Assembly (NCBI GenBank): GCA_028023455.1
Contig: JAQFVV010013310.1
Location: 62,001 to 126,000 of the forward strand
DNA: 64,000 nucleotides
Direction of reading: 5' to 3'
From: Epiperipatus broadwayi
Lineage: Eukaryota > Onychophora > Udeonychophora > Euonychophora > Peripatidae
The position numbers and the translations under genes were made by a program. The notes under the pieces are model-generated. The model was given only the letters and a program-made list of their open reading frames with translations, was not told the DNA's origin and made no database searches. Below are positions 51,344 to 62,383 of this stretch, one piece after another. How positions within the stretch are numbered: the stretch's first letter is position 1; each line of letters starts with the position of its first letter.

Positions 51344-51396
51344 CCACCTTCAGACCATGGTTTCGAGCTAGTTGGCTCACCTCAATAAAAGTTAGG
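51344..51396 (-). ncRNA. Hammerhead-like ribozyme motif, F2 copy 3
   Basis: Minus strand: stem I CUUUUA pairs with UGAAGG (51391-51386 and 51352-51347). Core UUGAGGU 51385-51379, perfect stem II GAGC/GCUC with loop CAACUA, GAAA 51364-51361, perfectly self-complementary stem III ACCAUGGU (51361-51354), C17 at 51353. Compared with copies 1 and 2, the stem II loop and stem III have changed while pairing is kept, which suggests the fold has been selected. Confidence 0.65.
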
Positions 51397-51831
51397 AAGA
51401 CTAGAAACTAGATCTAAATACTAACTCTACAATCAGTATTTATGAAATATGTTCCTATCAGTTTGAAAGCATGAACTTTTCAGATACATAAATATCTTCA
51501 AATCCAGTCAAACAAACTAGACAGCAGTTCAGTTTCACCATAGAGTAAAAGCCTCTGCAATATATATCATTGCAAAAATCTTCAAGGGTATATTTATGAT
51601 AAACAAAACAACTTATCATAAATGTACCCTTGAAGGTTTTTGCAATGATATAGATTGCAGAGGCTTTTACTATATGGTAAAACTGAACTGAATTCAGACC
51701 CATATAGCTATCTAGTTTGTTTGACTGGATTTGAAGATATTTACATATCTGAAAAATTCATGCTTTCAAGCTGATATAAACGTGTTTCATAAGTGCTGCA
51801 GAGTTGGTGTTTAGATCTAGTTTCTAGTCTT

Positions 51832-51885
51832 CCTAACCTTTACTGACATGATCCAACTAGCTCGAAACCATGGTTTAAAGGTTGG
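51832..51885 (+). ncRNA. Hammerhead-like ribozyme motif, F2 copy 4 (degenerate)
   Basis: Stem I CCUUUA (51837-51842) pairs perfectly with UAAAGG (51876-51881). Core CUGACAU (51843-51849; G8 changed to A), stem II GAUC/GCUC with one mismatch, GAAA 51864-51867, stem III ACCAUGGU, and position 17 is U (51875). Probably weak or inactive. Confidence 0.55.
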
Positions 51886-51985
51886 AGACAATTTGAAAGA
51901 GATATTTAATTCTATCTCTCTCAGCATTTATGTAAACAAAGCTTGATAGTGAGCTATTGATAAAGCTCCATCTAGTGATCATATA

Positions 51986-53040
51986 TATATATATGTGTTA
52001 TTTACTGGTTGATTGATCATACACATTGCAAATTATATAAAAATAACATAATCTTTGTTTCATGAAAATCATAAACAAAAAAGATCATGAAAATAATATT
52101 GTTGGAAACACAAAAATAATACATTTAGAAATCAAATCTTAAATTATCAGGAAGATATTAAATTAGCAACAAGAATAAACATCTATATACAAATAAACAA
52201 TGATTCAAAGCAATTATTTTCAGTAAGTGTGATCAATGTAAACCATTCAGAAAAAAATTAAATTAGTGATGAGGGCAAAGAAAATTTCATAATAAACTGA
52301 ATTATAACAAGAACATTAATATGAAAAGTAAATGCTTAAATGCATAACAAACTAATTATCAGAAATACATATTTAAGAATTTGAAATCCAAAACCAATGT
52401 CTTCTCATGGATGACATAAAAAACACACAGGGATAACTTACCATCAGGTCAAAAGTTGACATAAAGTTAAATTATAAAGTAAATAATGCTTTATCCATAA
52501 AACCAAATGAAAATCCATAGAAAATTAAATTCCACAAAGTGTGGAAATTCAATAACATATAAAGCAAATGAAACAATCCAATATTACTAATTTAATTTTC
52601 ATGAATATTTAGACTGATCACACTTATAAAAATCATTCATTTCTTAATCATTGTTTCTTCACCAAAGATATTAATTTCAAGTTTGTTTTTTAAATAAATA
52701 CTATTATTTTCTTCTTTTTTTTATGTTTGTAATGTTTTACAATAATAAATAAATATGCAATATACTGATTAGCATATGATGATTCCAGCAAGACGTAGCA
52801 CAATCATGTAATTAGCTCCTATTTTTTCTTATTACTTATGTAGATATTTAAATTTAAATGATCCTTTTTAATTATTAAAATATTTTTAATGGTATGTTCT
52901 TTATCAAATTGTATATAACATTTATTTTAAATAATAGTAATATTAGATCATTTCTTAATAAAATTTATTCACAAAAATAGAAAACAATTAAATAAATTCA
53001 CTTTTCCTTTATCATTGTAACATTGCTTGTTTTATTTTAT
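51986..53040. other. AT-rich non-genic stretch
   Basis: No gene or element recognised. Confidence 0.5.
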
Positions 53041-53045
53041 ATTTG

Positions 53046-53142
53046 ATCAATGTAACAGTTTTGACTGACAAAAAGACTTCTTCAGAACTGCTTTTTCTTA
53101 TCCAGCTGAAGATTGGTAGTAAGTCAAAACTGTTAGATTGAT
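53046..53142. repeat. Small inverted repeat with hammerhead-like arms
   Basis: Arms ATCAATGTAACAGTTTTGACT (53046-53066) and its near reverse complement (53122-53142) enclose CTGAAGA-type blocks on both strands (minus near 53078-53084, plus 53105-53111). Each CUGAAGA is followed by a short stretch and then GUCAAAACUGUU. This could be a decayed CUGANGA...CGAAAC hammerhead pair (CG to CA), but no good stem II is visible. Confidence 0.35.
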
Positions 53143-54986
53143 TAAAATTGCTAATGAGTGGAAGTTTTTAGATTGATAGAGTATAAAGTAAATAATGTTA
53201 TAGTAATAAAAAGGTAGATTTATTTCTTTTATAATTTTATCAATGCATAAAGAAGATGTAAGGTGAGAGGAAGAATATATTTAATAAAAAAAATTAGAAA
53301 TATTGTATTTATTTTATTTATAAATAACTTTATTGAAAAAACATATGTAAGAGTGATACAATTGTAAATAGAAAATAATAGTTATCCATGTTGCTGGGCA
53401 ACCAGATGGTCTGATGTGGTCGCTGGTGTTGTTTAATCCAGCTTAATCAGGCTCCATCAATAATAACCCTTAGAAGAAATAGCTACAGAATAATTTTGTC
53501 ATGTCAGTATTAGAAAGTAGCTGTGTTGAAGACATTTCTGTAAGAATTAAAAATCTGACTAATATATTTAAATTTTATTTAGAAGTTGTTGTTTATTATG
53601 AGTTTTATTTAAAAATGATATACTGTGTAATGTTTATGTATGGGTTTAATAAAAGTTTATTTAGCATTCTTTGGTGTAATTTCACTCTTTAATATAATTA
53701 ATACTAACTAATATAAAATAAAAAATACTATTTTATTAAATATATTACCATTTACCTCATAATGTATGCAAAAAGTTAAACAAATATCAAAAATCTCCAG
53801 AATTTTCGATATGTAATAAAGATCATGAATGTATTGCTAAAGCAGCAGATTTTAAAGCTGAACGTCCTCACATAATGGCTCAACCCTATCATATTGAAGC
53901 TAGCTCTTTATATAAGCAGCTACACAGTAAATCATTCTTTTTTTATTTCATGCAATATAATTTATTTTTAAAATGTGAATATTAACATGGATTATAATTT
54001 TAAATAATGTATAAACCAATCATGTAATATTAAATACTTGCATTGCAAGTTCTGGCTGATATTTTTTCTTACCAAACAGTGTCTAGACCTTTAAATTACT
54101 TGATGACACTAGGCTGTAGCTGAAGCATATATGTGAGACATCATTTGAATTAATTTCTCTTAGGTAATGGGTAAAAATGTTAAAGTAAATTTTATAAAAA
54201 AAGAACACTAGAATATCTACTAAAATATATAATAAAAAATGTTTACTTAACACTACTATACTTTAATCAAATAAATAAAGCTCTCCCAAAAAGATCAATG
54301 ACAACCAAAATGATTTTTTTTTGCAGAACGGGATTTGTTGTCACTAATCATAATACCTGTCAATTTCTATCATCATTCATTTTTATTCATTATATCAAAT
54401 TGCAATTCAATCTATAAGCATATACTTTTGTAACTATATATATATATAATTTTGATAGTTTAAGAATTAATTTATATAATATTGTTCTGAATTTAAACTT
54501 TACAAAGTAATAGATAATGGAAATATTAATGATAATAATCATGTATATTTTATTTTCATTTACTTAATCTACTTACTTTTGTGCAGTGAATATAATATTA
54601 GATTAAAATATAAAATGCTAACAACTAAACTAGTCAATATAATATTTTAAATACACAAATTCTTAATTAAATTACTACCATAAATTACAAATGTACTACC
54701 AATGATTTCTTTATCAAGGTGGATTTCTCAAGTTTGAACAAGCATAACACAAAACAAAAATATATTATTCTACCTTCACTATAATTTCAATTACATTCCA
54801 ACTATCTTTAATATTGGAATAAATTTTTAATAGGGTAATAGTTTCATAAACATAAATTTTAATCCAAAGAGAAAAATTGTTAAAAATATTTTTTTATTTA
54901 AAAAAAATGATTTTGAATCTATTAATATATATAAGGTAATTGGAATGTGAGTTGGATTTATGAAAAAGTATCATAGTATATACTTG
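53143..54986. other. AT-rich non-genic stretch
   Basis: No gene supported. The block at 53385-53470 is richer in G+C but has no convincing frame. Confidence 0.45.
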
Positions 54987-55089
54987 TTTTTTTTTCATAT
55001 GTCAAAGCATCGGCCAGGAAGCAAACCCATGACAACTGTCTGCAAGCAACTGCTTGCTTATAAGGCAGCTGTGCTAACCTCTCAGCTTG
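54987..55089 (-). repeat. tRNA-derived SINE, copy 2
   Basis: Same layout and orientation as 78-181: an A run next to CATATG, a diverged B-box region (rc of GGAAGCAAACCC), then GTCTGCAAG and a CTCTCAGC end. It has more substitutions than copy 1, and the A box is weakened. Confidence 0.55.
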
Positions 55090-55766
55090 TTTTGTGTTGT
55101 TTTAATTTTGTATTTATAATTTAATTTTGATAGTGTTTTAATTTTGATTGGTGTATTTAGTACATTAGATTAAATACTATTTATTATTGCATCATTATCT
55201 TACCCAGTTACTTTACTTTTCTTTAAGCTGTGAACACAATTTATAACATTATATTCAAACAAATTAACTTTTTTACATAATTTTTTCAAAACATTTTTAC
55301 TTAAAATTACTATGCTAATGAGCTCTAAAAGTAAAACATTTATTGGTTTAGCATCAGGATTGTGCAACTATACAAGCAGAGTCTTTTAAATACATTTTGC
55401 TTACTGGGAAAAATTTTAGAAATGACACAATTAAAAATTTTTGTAAAATTTTATTTTAAATGAATCATTGGACAAATCAATAGATATAATAGAAAAAAAA
55501 TATAAATTAATATATATATTTAAATATAGTGTCTTGTTTTTGTATGTATTTCAATTTAAAGCTGAAGGCAATTATCTAACAACCTTAACTATGCATCCAT
55601 CACTCTATATACAAGCATGTAAGTATGAGTTTTAAACCTTGTTATTTTTAAAATAAAACAATTTAACCAAATGATGAAACTATATGAAAACTGATATTTA
55701 TTTATTTTTACAAAATCCAGTTATCTCAAATTTATTTACAAAAAAAAATTTAAAAAATATATTATT

Positions 55767-56044
55767 TTTGTTGAATATTAGGAAACTTTCAATCCAAATC
55801 ACATGATAGATTCTTTGAAAAGATAAGAGTGGCCATCTTATCTTTTGTATCTAAATTCAATTATATAGTCAAATTTTGTATATCTTGGAATAAGAACATG
55901 AAGATTTTATATCATTCACTTTACTTCCATTAAGATTGGCTTATATAATTGAATTTAGGTACAAATTATATAAAAACTACTCTTGTCTTTTCAAAGACTC
56001 TATCTTATGCTGTGAATTGAGAGTTTCCTAACATTCAACAAAAC
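55767..56044. mobile_element. Foldback element, arms about 110 bp
   Basis: Left end TTTTGTTGAATATTAGGAAAC (55767 onward) pairs with right end GTTTCCTAACATTCAACAAAA. Inner blocks AGATTCTTTGAAAAGA and ATTCAATTATATA recur in reverse on the right. No ORF. Confidence 0.7.
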
Positions 56045-56217
56045 ATTAATCGAATATAATATTATAGTGCATGTGTAAAGTGTTGATTAACTTCTGTTTA
56101 AAATTACATGTTGAAACTGCACTAATAAATCTCTTAGTTTATTACATTAAACTAGCAATAGTAAAAGTTTTAAGCCAATAAACATGACATGCATTGGCAT
56201 TTCTTATGCTTGCTTAT

Positions 56218-56455
56218 AACTGTTATTAAAACAGGCAAAAATCCCTATATGTACTACCACACAGCAAGCATGAAGTGCTCTCATATCCAAGGTTCCTCAC
56301 TGATGAAGGCCACAATCCAGAAACTAGTCTGGGGATATTGGATGAGTAGGCACTAGATAACGATTTTATGCACAAGCCTTCTGGCATCCATTGATTACTC
56401 TAACTTGCTGTGTGGCAATATGTATCATGAATTTTTGCCTGTTTTAATAGTAAGG
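56218..56455 (+). mobile_element. HHR-bearing retroelement F1, copy d (rearranged)
   Basis: An inverted F1 3' end (56218-56272, reading AAAACAGGCAAAAATCCC and ACACAGCAAGC) joins a plus-strand F1 segment starting GAAGTGCTCTCATATCCAAG. That segment contains the hammerhead motif (56285-56343) and ends at TTTTTGCCTGTTTTAATA. The 5' half of the family (GTTCAGACCC region) is missing. Confidence 0.7.
56285..56343 (+). ncRNA. Hammerhead ribozyme motif, F1d
   Basis: Stem I outer AUCCAA (56285-56290) pairs with UUGGAU (56338-56343), inner UCCUCA (56294-56299) with UGGGGA (56330-56335), both perfect. Core CUGAUGA 56300-56306, GAAA 56320-56323, self-complementary stem III ACUAGU (56323-56328), C17 at 56329. 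Stem II is the weak point: GG pairs with CC but the inner C-U and outer A-A are mismatches. Confidence 0.75.
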
Positions 56456-57544
56456 TTTTAAGTTGGTATTAAATTTATCTATAAAGAGGCAAATCTTCTT
56501 TCTCAATATTAGACATTTATTTTTAAATGACACAATTAATTGAAATTTTCATTCTTATAAATTGTATATTCCTTAACTTATGTGCAGTGTTGATTCTTAA
56601 TTTCGAATGGGATGTGTTTGGAGAAATGCCATAATATAAGCAACCATTGTTATTTAGCTTCAATAATTTAAAAAAAAAATACTATTATTTGAATTCTTTT
56701 ATATAAAATTAAAATATAGTCATTAATTTCTCATCTAATAGTAGTTGAAATGACTTAAGAGATGTTTTGATACCTGTTAAATATTATGTTCATTAATATG
56801 TTTTGCATGATTATGATGCCATTATAAAATGGCAAACTCTTAAGTTGAATACATTAAATTATAAACAATTTTATGCAAATTTAGTAAAAAAAAATGTATA
56901 ATGTACAAATAAATATAATTTAAGATAGAACCACTTTTGAGTAATGATTTAAATTATAAATAAAAAAAATAGTAAGGAAACTTAATCATATAGTAGTATT
57001 ATATCAAACCCAAAAAATTAAGGGAACTGACTATGATCAGGCCCTCTAGTAGTCATTTCTGTAAGATAATTTGAGCTTCAGAAAATATATAACTATCTTT
57101 CTATGCACATAATTTTTTCACAATAATAATTGAGAACAATAAAATATGTTAATAGAAGTAAGAAAAATTATGGAGGATTTCTTCCAGAAAAATGATTGGT
57201 AATAATAACACTTATTTAAAAAAAAGGAATCAGTACTTATTAATAATTAAATATACTAACTCAATTTTTTTGATTATTAATTTAATAATATTTTTTGTTA
57301 ATATAAAAAACAGACAACTTTTAGACTATATTTTATGTCTTTTTAAATTTACTAATAAAATGCCTCTTTCTATTGCAATTATAAAGGAACTAATGGATTT
57401 TACTAGTCCAAGAATAAACACAAAGAATCTTAGTCTGCTAATCTATCCTCATTGTTGCTTTTTCAATATAAAGACTCTGTATAAAGAAAATAAATATAGA
57501 ATAAAAAAAACTTTAAAATTGGTATCATAATTCATTGTCATCAT
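56456..57544. other. AT-rich non-genic stretch
   Basis: No gene supported. The 112-codon ORF at 57192-57530 is Ile/Asn/Lys/Phe-rich without a known motif and is probably chance. Confidence 0.4.
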
Positions 57545-57985
57545 AGTAAGCCATTACCAATTGACTGCAGGATAATGATCTCTCTAAATTCAATCCATTT
57601 TATTTATCTTCTCTGATCTCTAGCCTCTTTTCTTCACATCACCCTCATACACTTTTTTATTTCATCCATCCATCTCACGTGTGGTTTCTTTCTGGGTCTT
57701 TTTCAATCTCTTAGAATCGGGTTTAAGATTTCAACTGTCCTTCTATTATCATCTTTTCTAGCAATATGTCCAGCCCAATTCCACTTCAGTCTTTTAATCC
57801 TTTCAATGATATCAGTAACACCTGTTTGTTCTCTTACACATATATTGCATTTTCAATCCCTTTTTATTACTTGTAACATGCATCTCTCCATACTTCTTTG
57901 AGTGTTCTGAAGTCTCTGTACTGCTCTTCTATTAAGTGTCCAAGTCTCAGATCCATAAGTAAGAACTGGTAAAATACATTTATCT
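57545..57985 (-). pseudogene. RTE-type LINE C-terminal fragment
   Basis: Minus strand encodes, with stops, CILPVLTYGSETWTL (57980-57935) and then REQTGVTDIIERIKRLKWN (about 57845-57790), ARKDDNRRT and KRPRKKPHVRWMDE. It runs to the element 3' end near 57545. Same family as 25.1, 43.4 and 49.3 kb. 5'-truncated and inactive. Confidence 0.8.
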
Positions 57986-59814
57986 TTAATTAAAAAATCA
58001 AAATGTAATTGCACAAACATATAATCTCTTTGTTATAATTAGTAAAGAGAGAAAATTGATTCCATGAAAGCTTCATAGTGAATGTTTCCTCAACATATAA
58101 TAAATAATAACTGAAGATAGTAAGACTAAAGGAAAAAAAGTAAAAGCATTATATATATATACACAAGAGACAGCTAAAGACTGAAAGATAAATCTAAAAT
58201 ATCAATACCAAGCTAAACTTAGAAGATAAAGTTAGAAATTACCAGCATTATTTTTATAAATGACCTAAATACAAGACTATTTAGACTATCAAAACAGTTT
58301 ACTTTAATAGCATGCTTAAGTGTTTGCTAAGTAATTACAGCAATAAAATGTTTAGATTCATTAATAAGTATTAGATATTCATCAACAACTGGTATTTTAT
58401 ATAAAAGATGTATAATTGCAAGACAATTATAATGTCAATTTATTATACTTCTTACAAATATTTCTTGTAAGTAAATTGATAGTATGCTTATAGTTTATGT
58501 CTTCACTTCTTATCATGATGTGGAAGAATAGCATTGACTGATTGCAGATGCATAGTCATATCTAGCTTAAGTTTTAGATGCTTAATGATTATGTATGTTG
58601 ATTAAAATTTTATTGTTATTTTATAGACTTGATTTGCAGGAGAATAACAATGTCTATGTTATAGTTTAATTTCCACAAGTTTCACAGTCATATTAAGAGC
58701 AAATAGTAATGCCCTTATTAAAGTGATTGGTAATGAGACAATCAAATCTTAAAGGTTAATGATTCACATGAAATATAATCTCAAAGATTATTTCAGGAAA
58801 AAACATAATTCTGAAAAGTAGTATTTATAATGAAGGCAAATCCTATTTGGCAGTTCTTGATATACAGAGTAATATTTATTGAGAGATATATTGTTATTGG
58901 ATAAATAATTTGTTTGCTTTTGCTATGCATGTAAAATTAATTTCTGTCTATAGTTAGTAAGACTTTATATGAGAGAGGTACAGACTTTATAACTCAAACA
59001 AAACCTGATACGATAAATTATAAGGCATATTCTTCTAATAACAATATTAACAACTATATTTTAATACATGAATAACATAAGTATATATAAATATATATTT
59101 ATATAAGTTATGCATAAAATATTTATTCTATGAAAAGTAATCTAAAGCTAACAGAAATCGAAATAAGATTCGTCTGATTTGTGAATTTCTTTTTGCACCC
59201 ACTTATTGATTATAGAGAAGTATATCTATGAGATTTGAGATGCTTCTAAATAAATTGTTTTAGCTTTATTTATACCCTTCCAAATCTCTGGAGTAACTAT
59301 TACAAAAAGAAGGATTTTATAATATTATTTAGTAAAAGTTGTTTATAAAAAAAAAAATTCAGCTTATGTTTTAATTACTATATTTTCACATTGCTTTCTT
59401 GTAGTCTAAAATTAATTTAATTCTTTAATAACTATTATTCTAAAATTATTTTAATCTATATCTTTATGGTTAATAAATTTGTACCTTAAAAAATATACAG
59501 AGCAGATATATATATTTAAGTTCATGTTTTCTATAAAAAAAATTATATCAATTATTTTTAATATTTTTATTTAAAGCAGCCCAAATTTTTAAAATCTCAA
59601 AATTATTCTCTAAATAAGTTGTCCTATGACTTGAAAAGACGGAAGTTGCTTATTCAAAAAGTGCATTATGTTTAATTATAAATTTTTTTTTGTTCAAACC
59701 AAAAGTTTAACAGGAATAAATTTGCTTTTTACTCATATCATTTTTTTTTCAATTATTATTTTAATATATGATTTTTTTCCTACAGTACAGGCTTTTTCAT
59801 ACCTGCACTCCAAT
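57986..59814. other. AT-rich non-genic stretch
   Basis: No gene or element recognised. Confidence 0.5.
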
Positions 59815-59985
59815 ATGTAATATATAGGGGTTTGAACTCAGACTTTCACATGACCCTCAACTATCCACGCTATCTCATATTACTGACACACTTGATCGCA
59901 CACATGTCGAAAAAATAAATAATTACTAATTACTAATACATGTATTTCGTGCTAAAACAGCATTCATCAGTGGTCCCTATTGAAA
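59815..59985 (-). mobile_element. F3 element: hammerhead-like motif plus Pol III boxes, copy 1
   Basis: On the minus strand a hammerhead-like motif (59970-59936) is followed about 65 bases later by an A-box-like TAGCGTGGATAGTTGAGG (59872-59855) and a B box GTTCAAACC (59837-59829) that fits GWTYRANNC exactly. A tRNA-derived SINE joined to a hammerhead recalls the Sm-alpha family of schistosomes, which is also Pol III-type and hammerhead-bearing. Confidence 0.6.
59936..59970 (-). ncRNA. Hammerhead-like motif, F3 copy 1
   Basis: Core CUGAUGA (59970-59964), stem II UGCU/AGCA with loop GUUUU, GAAA 59948-59945, self-complementary stem III AUACAUGUAU (59945-59936), position 17 = U. The core is intact, but stem I pairing (ACCA with UAGU) is poor, so self-cleavage is uncertain. 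Confidence 0.6.
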
Positions 59986-60127
59986 TTTAAAGAAAAAAAG
60001 TGCTATATCTGATGAAAAGATATTTCAATTATTTCTAAATTCTTTATATTGGAAATAATTGTACATATATATATAATGTGAAATTTTATATTTTACTTAT
60101 AATTAATAGCTTTCTCACTAATATAAA

Positions 60128-60205
60128 AGCGAAGGCCTTATGACAGAGTGGTTAACATATATGTTTGTGAGTGCATAATCTAGGCTTCAAATCCAAATCA
60201 TAAAC
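60128..60205 (+). repeat. tRNA-like SINE head or tRNA pseudogene
   Basis: A-box-like TGACAGAGTGGTTAA (60141-60155) and B-box-like GGCTTCAAATCC (60183-60194, one mismatch) lie at tRNA-like spacing. An intact cloverleaf could not be drawn, so a SINE or pseudogene is more likely than a working tRNA. Confidence 0.45.
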
Positions 60206-61247
60206 TTAGATTTTTCTTTCAGACTGCTTAACAACCACTCTAGTAAAATAACAAATAATCATTGATAAATATTGTTTCCACTATCTGTAAAAAATAAGAA
60301 TACATTTGTAACATAGTAAGACTTTTACCACTCCGAAGTACCATTTTTCTATAGCACAGACCGTATGGTTATCTTTATTTTCCACACTGTATATATATAT
60401 ATAATTTATTATATATATATAAAGCCACACAGTTAAATATAAGTTACTTTTTTAATTAATAAAAATTAACTAAGAATTTTCAAAGTTTACATTTTCTTCT
60501 ATTTTAGTATATTATCTGAAATGATAAAATAAGATTATCTGCAGAAATGTTTCTCTAATGTTTAATAAAACGCAATAATAAATGGAGTTTTTGTGAAGTA
60601 GTTCTGTCGAGCATAATAGAAATAATTGGCTTTTCTAGATTTTTTTTTTTCCAACAGATTTAGAACAATTCAGAATTACTTAATAAAAGTCAAATAACTG
60701 CTTTGAAAATGATAACATTTATTAAGCTTAAATGAAAAGCTTAAGATGGAAAAAAAGAATTAATAATACTTAAAGTAAATATTATTTAAATTGAAAATTA
60801 AATTATTAAAAAAAAACATTTTTAAATATTTATTTTAATTTTAACATAAAGAACACCAATAAAAGAAAAAAAAAAAAAGACAATTAAAATAGAGAGGACA
60901 ATGAAGTAAATGTACATATGTTTGGCTGAGAATCCATGAGAGATATGTTCACAAAGTAGACCTAGTTTAAGATTAAATAACGAAATAAAAATTTGAAGCA
61001 TTGTTTGAAAAAGAAATCTCTTAGCTGTTGTTTATATCGAGTGCTCTTTTATTTTTCTATAGATAATTAATAGCTGCTTATACAAGGAATGCATTTTTCT
61101 GCTATACTCCTGACTTGATGCTCATTTTGCTGTTAAACATTTTTCAGATGGCCAATTCATATTTAACTTACGGGTGATTAAGTGATATACAAAAGGTTGT
61201 AGTAGAAAGTAACAAAAGGAGTAAAGTAAACGAATAGTGGTTATCCA
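60206..61247. other. AT-rich non-genic stretch
   Basis: No gene recognised. Paired short TA runs near 60391 and 60410. Confidence 0.5.
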
Positions 61248-61487
61248 ATGTTCGACAAATCTAGTGAGTATCGTTTTCTACTTTACTATTTTTCTGTGGT
61301 AAATATTAGGGACATGTTACGTCGAACTAAGTTATTTAAGCGTTTTTCTTTTTTCTTCTTCTTTTTCGTAGGTAACAGAAATGATGAAAGGTTTTTTAAT
61401 GATAGCTCACAGTCAGGCAAAGTTCAGCAGTCTCTTACAAAGAAACGGCAAATAAAGTACTCAACCGGAATATACATTGCTAGATGA
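61248..61487 (+). CDS. Candidate small ORF with exon-like 3' half, unknown function
   Basis: A 79-codon ORF. Its second half (61372-61487) has balanced codons (RNDERFFNDSSQSGKVQQS, ending IAR) and follows a strong pyrimidine tract ending in GTAG at 61371. It could be a terminal exon starting at 61372 and ending at TGA 61485-61487. Upstream, the poly-Phe run is simply the pyrimidine tract in translation, so the full ORF is unlikely to be one protein. No family is recognised. Confidence 0.25.
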   Translation: MFDKSSEYRFLLYYFSVVNIRDMLRRTKLFKRFSFFFFFFVGNRNDERFFNDSSQSGKVQQSLTKKRQIKYSTGIYIAR

Positions 61488-61856
61488 TAAAGGTGTGGAT
61501 ATAGTTTAACGTCTTTGTTTTAAGCTCTAGCAAAGAATAACTAGTTACCCATGTATTGACTAATTATAGATGATTAGCTAGATTATCTATAGATGTGCTA
61601 CCTGAATAAAAACTCCTTAGCCTCTTGAAAAAAATAATTTAACCTGGATTTCAGAAACAGGTCATATGCATATATGCATGATAGGTAACCATATTACTAC
61701 TGCATCATGAAGTCTATGTGAAATTTCCTTCATATATATATATGATTACATATATATGTGTGTAACTATGTAATTTTATCTGCTTAAAACAGGTTTACCA
61801 ATCAAGAGAATATGGTAATAAAACTGATACATTCAATTGTTTCTGGTAATTAAAGG

Positions 61857-62005
61857 GGATTTGAATACAGACTTTCAAGCTCCCTTCAACTATTCATTTT
61901 ATGTTAAAGGGTTGATACACATGACTACATACATGTCAAAAAAATAAATGGATCTCCAATATACATATTTTGTGCTGAACCAGCTCTCATCAGTTGGTTC
62001 AGATC
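61857..62005 (-). mobile_element. F3 element: hammerhead-like motif plus Pol III boxes, copy 2
   Basis: Minus strand: hammerhead-like motif (62005-61951), then GACATGTATGTAGTCATGTG, a GAATAGTTGAAGGG block in the A-box position, and ATTCAAATC (61866-61858), a B box with one mismatch. Layout as in 59815-59985. Confidence 0.6.
61951..62005 (-). ncRNA. Hammerhead-like motif, F3 copy 2
   Basis: Stem I: CCAA (61997-61994) pairs with UUGG (61959-61956). Beyond a GAA bulge, GAUCU (62005-62001) pairs with AGAUC (61955-61951). Core CUGAUGA (61993-61987), stem II GCUG/CAGC with loop GUU, stem III AUA/UAU, position 17 = A. The GAAA segment is AAAA (61971-61968), a change of the essential G12, so this copy should be inactive though its fold is preserved. 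Confidence 0.6.
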
Positions 62006-62264
62006 ATCATCTCCCACACACATATATAATCAGTGTCCAGTTTATATTAAGTTAATAGACAGGCTTCACTCTTCTCCATCCTCCAACTTTTCAACATCCA
62101 TATTATTTAAAATCTGATGATGGAATTTTCAAAGCCCCTGTTGATGCCAATATTGTTGTCATATCCATGTTGACTTTAAGTCAATCTGACCCCTCATATG
62201 TAGGACCTTAATATATTCATTTAAATGCACAAAAGAGGGATGGACAAAGTTTAGGCTGAATCTG

Positions 62265-62375
62265 TAATATTTAAATACAAATATATTGAAATATAGTGAA
62301 CCTTAGATATAATTAAGGTGAATTTGAACACAGACTTTCAAGTCCCTTCAACTATCCACTCTATCTAAAGCAATA
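62265..62375 (-). repeat. F3 3'-part fragment, left arm
   Basis: Carries the rc of GAAAGTCTGTGTTCAAATT and flanking AAATATATTGAAATATA blocks. It is an inverted partner of 63375-63515 on the other side of the DNA element at 62384-63354. Confidence 0.55.
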
Positions 62376-62383
62376 TATATATA

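Larger units (their letters stand above)
51205..51985. mobile_element. Head-to-head pair of F2 elements (long inverted repeat)
   Basis: A minus-strand F2 copy (51205-51601) and a plus-strand F2 copy (51613-51985) meet at an 11-base centre near AACAAAACAAC, flanked by TTTATGATA/TTATCATAAA. Both carry GTACCCTTGAAG-type starts, GTTCAGACCC or its variant, GATCTAG, a hammerhead-like motif and CTCCATCTAGTG ends. The left copy keeps the long tail ending in AACTTGTTTTGT. The right copy ends in a TA microsatellite. Inverted arrangement of terminal repeats is known for Penelope-like elements. Confidence 0.75.

Noticed and set aside
60128-60205. Functional tRNA gene
   Set aside because: A- and B-box-like sequences are present, but a paired acceptor stem and anticodon arm could not be drawn. 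A tRNAscan-SE run would decide.
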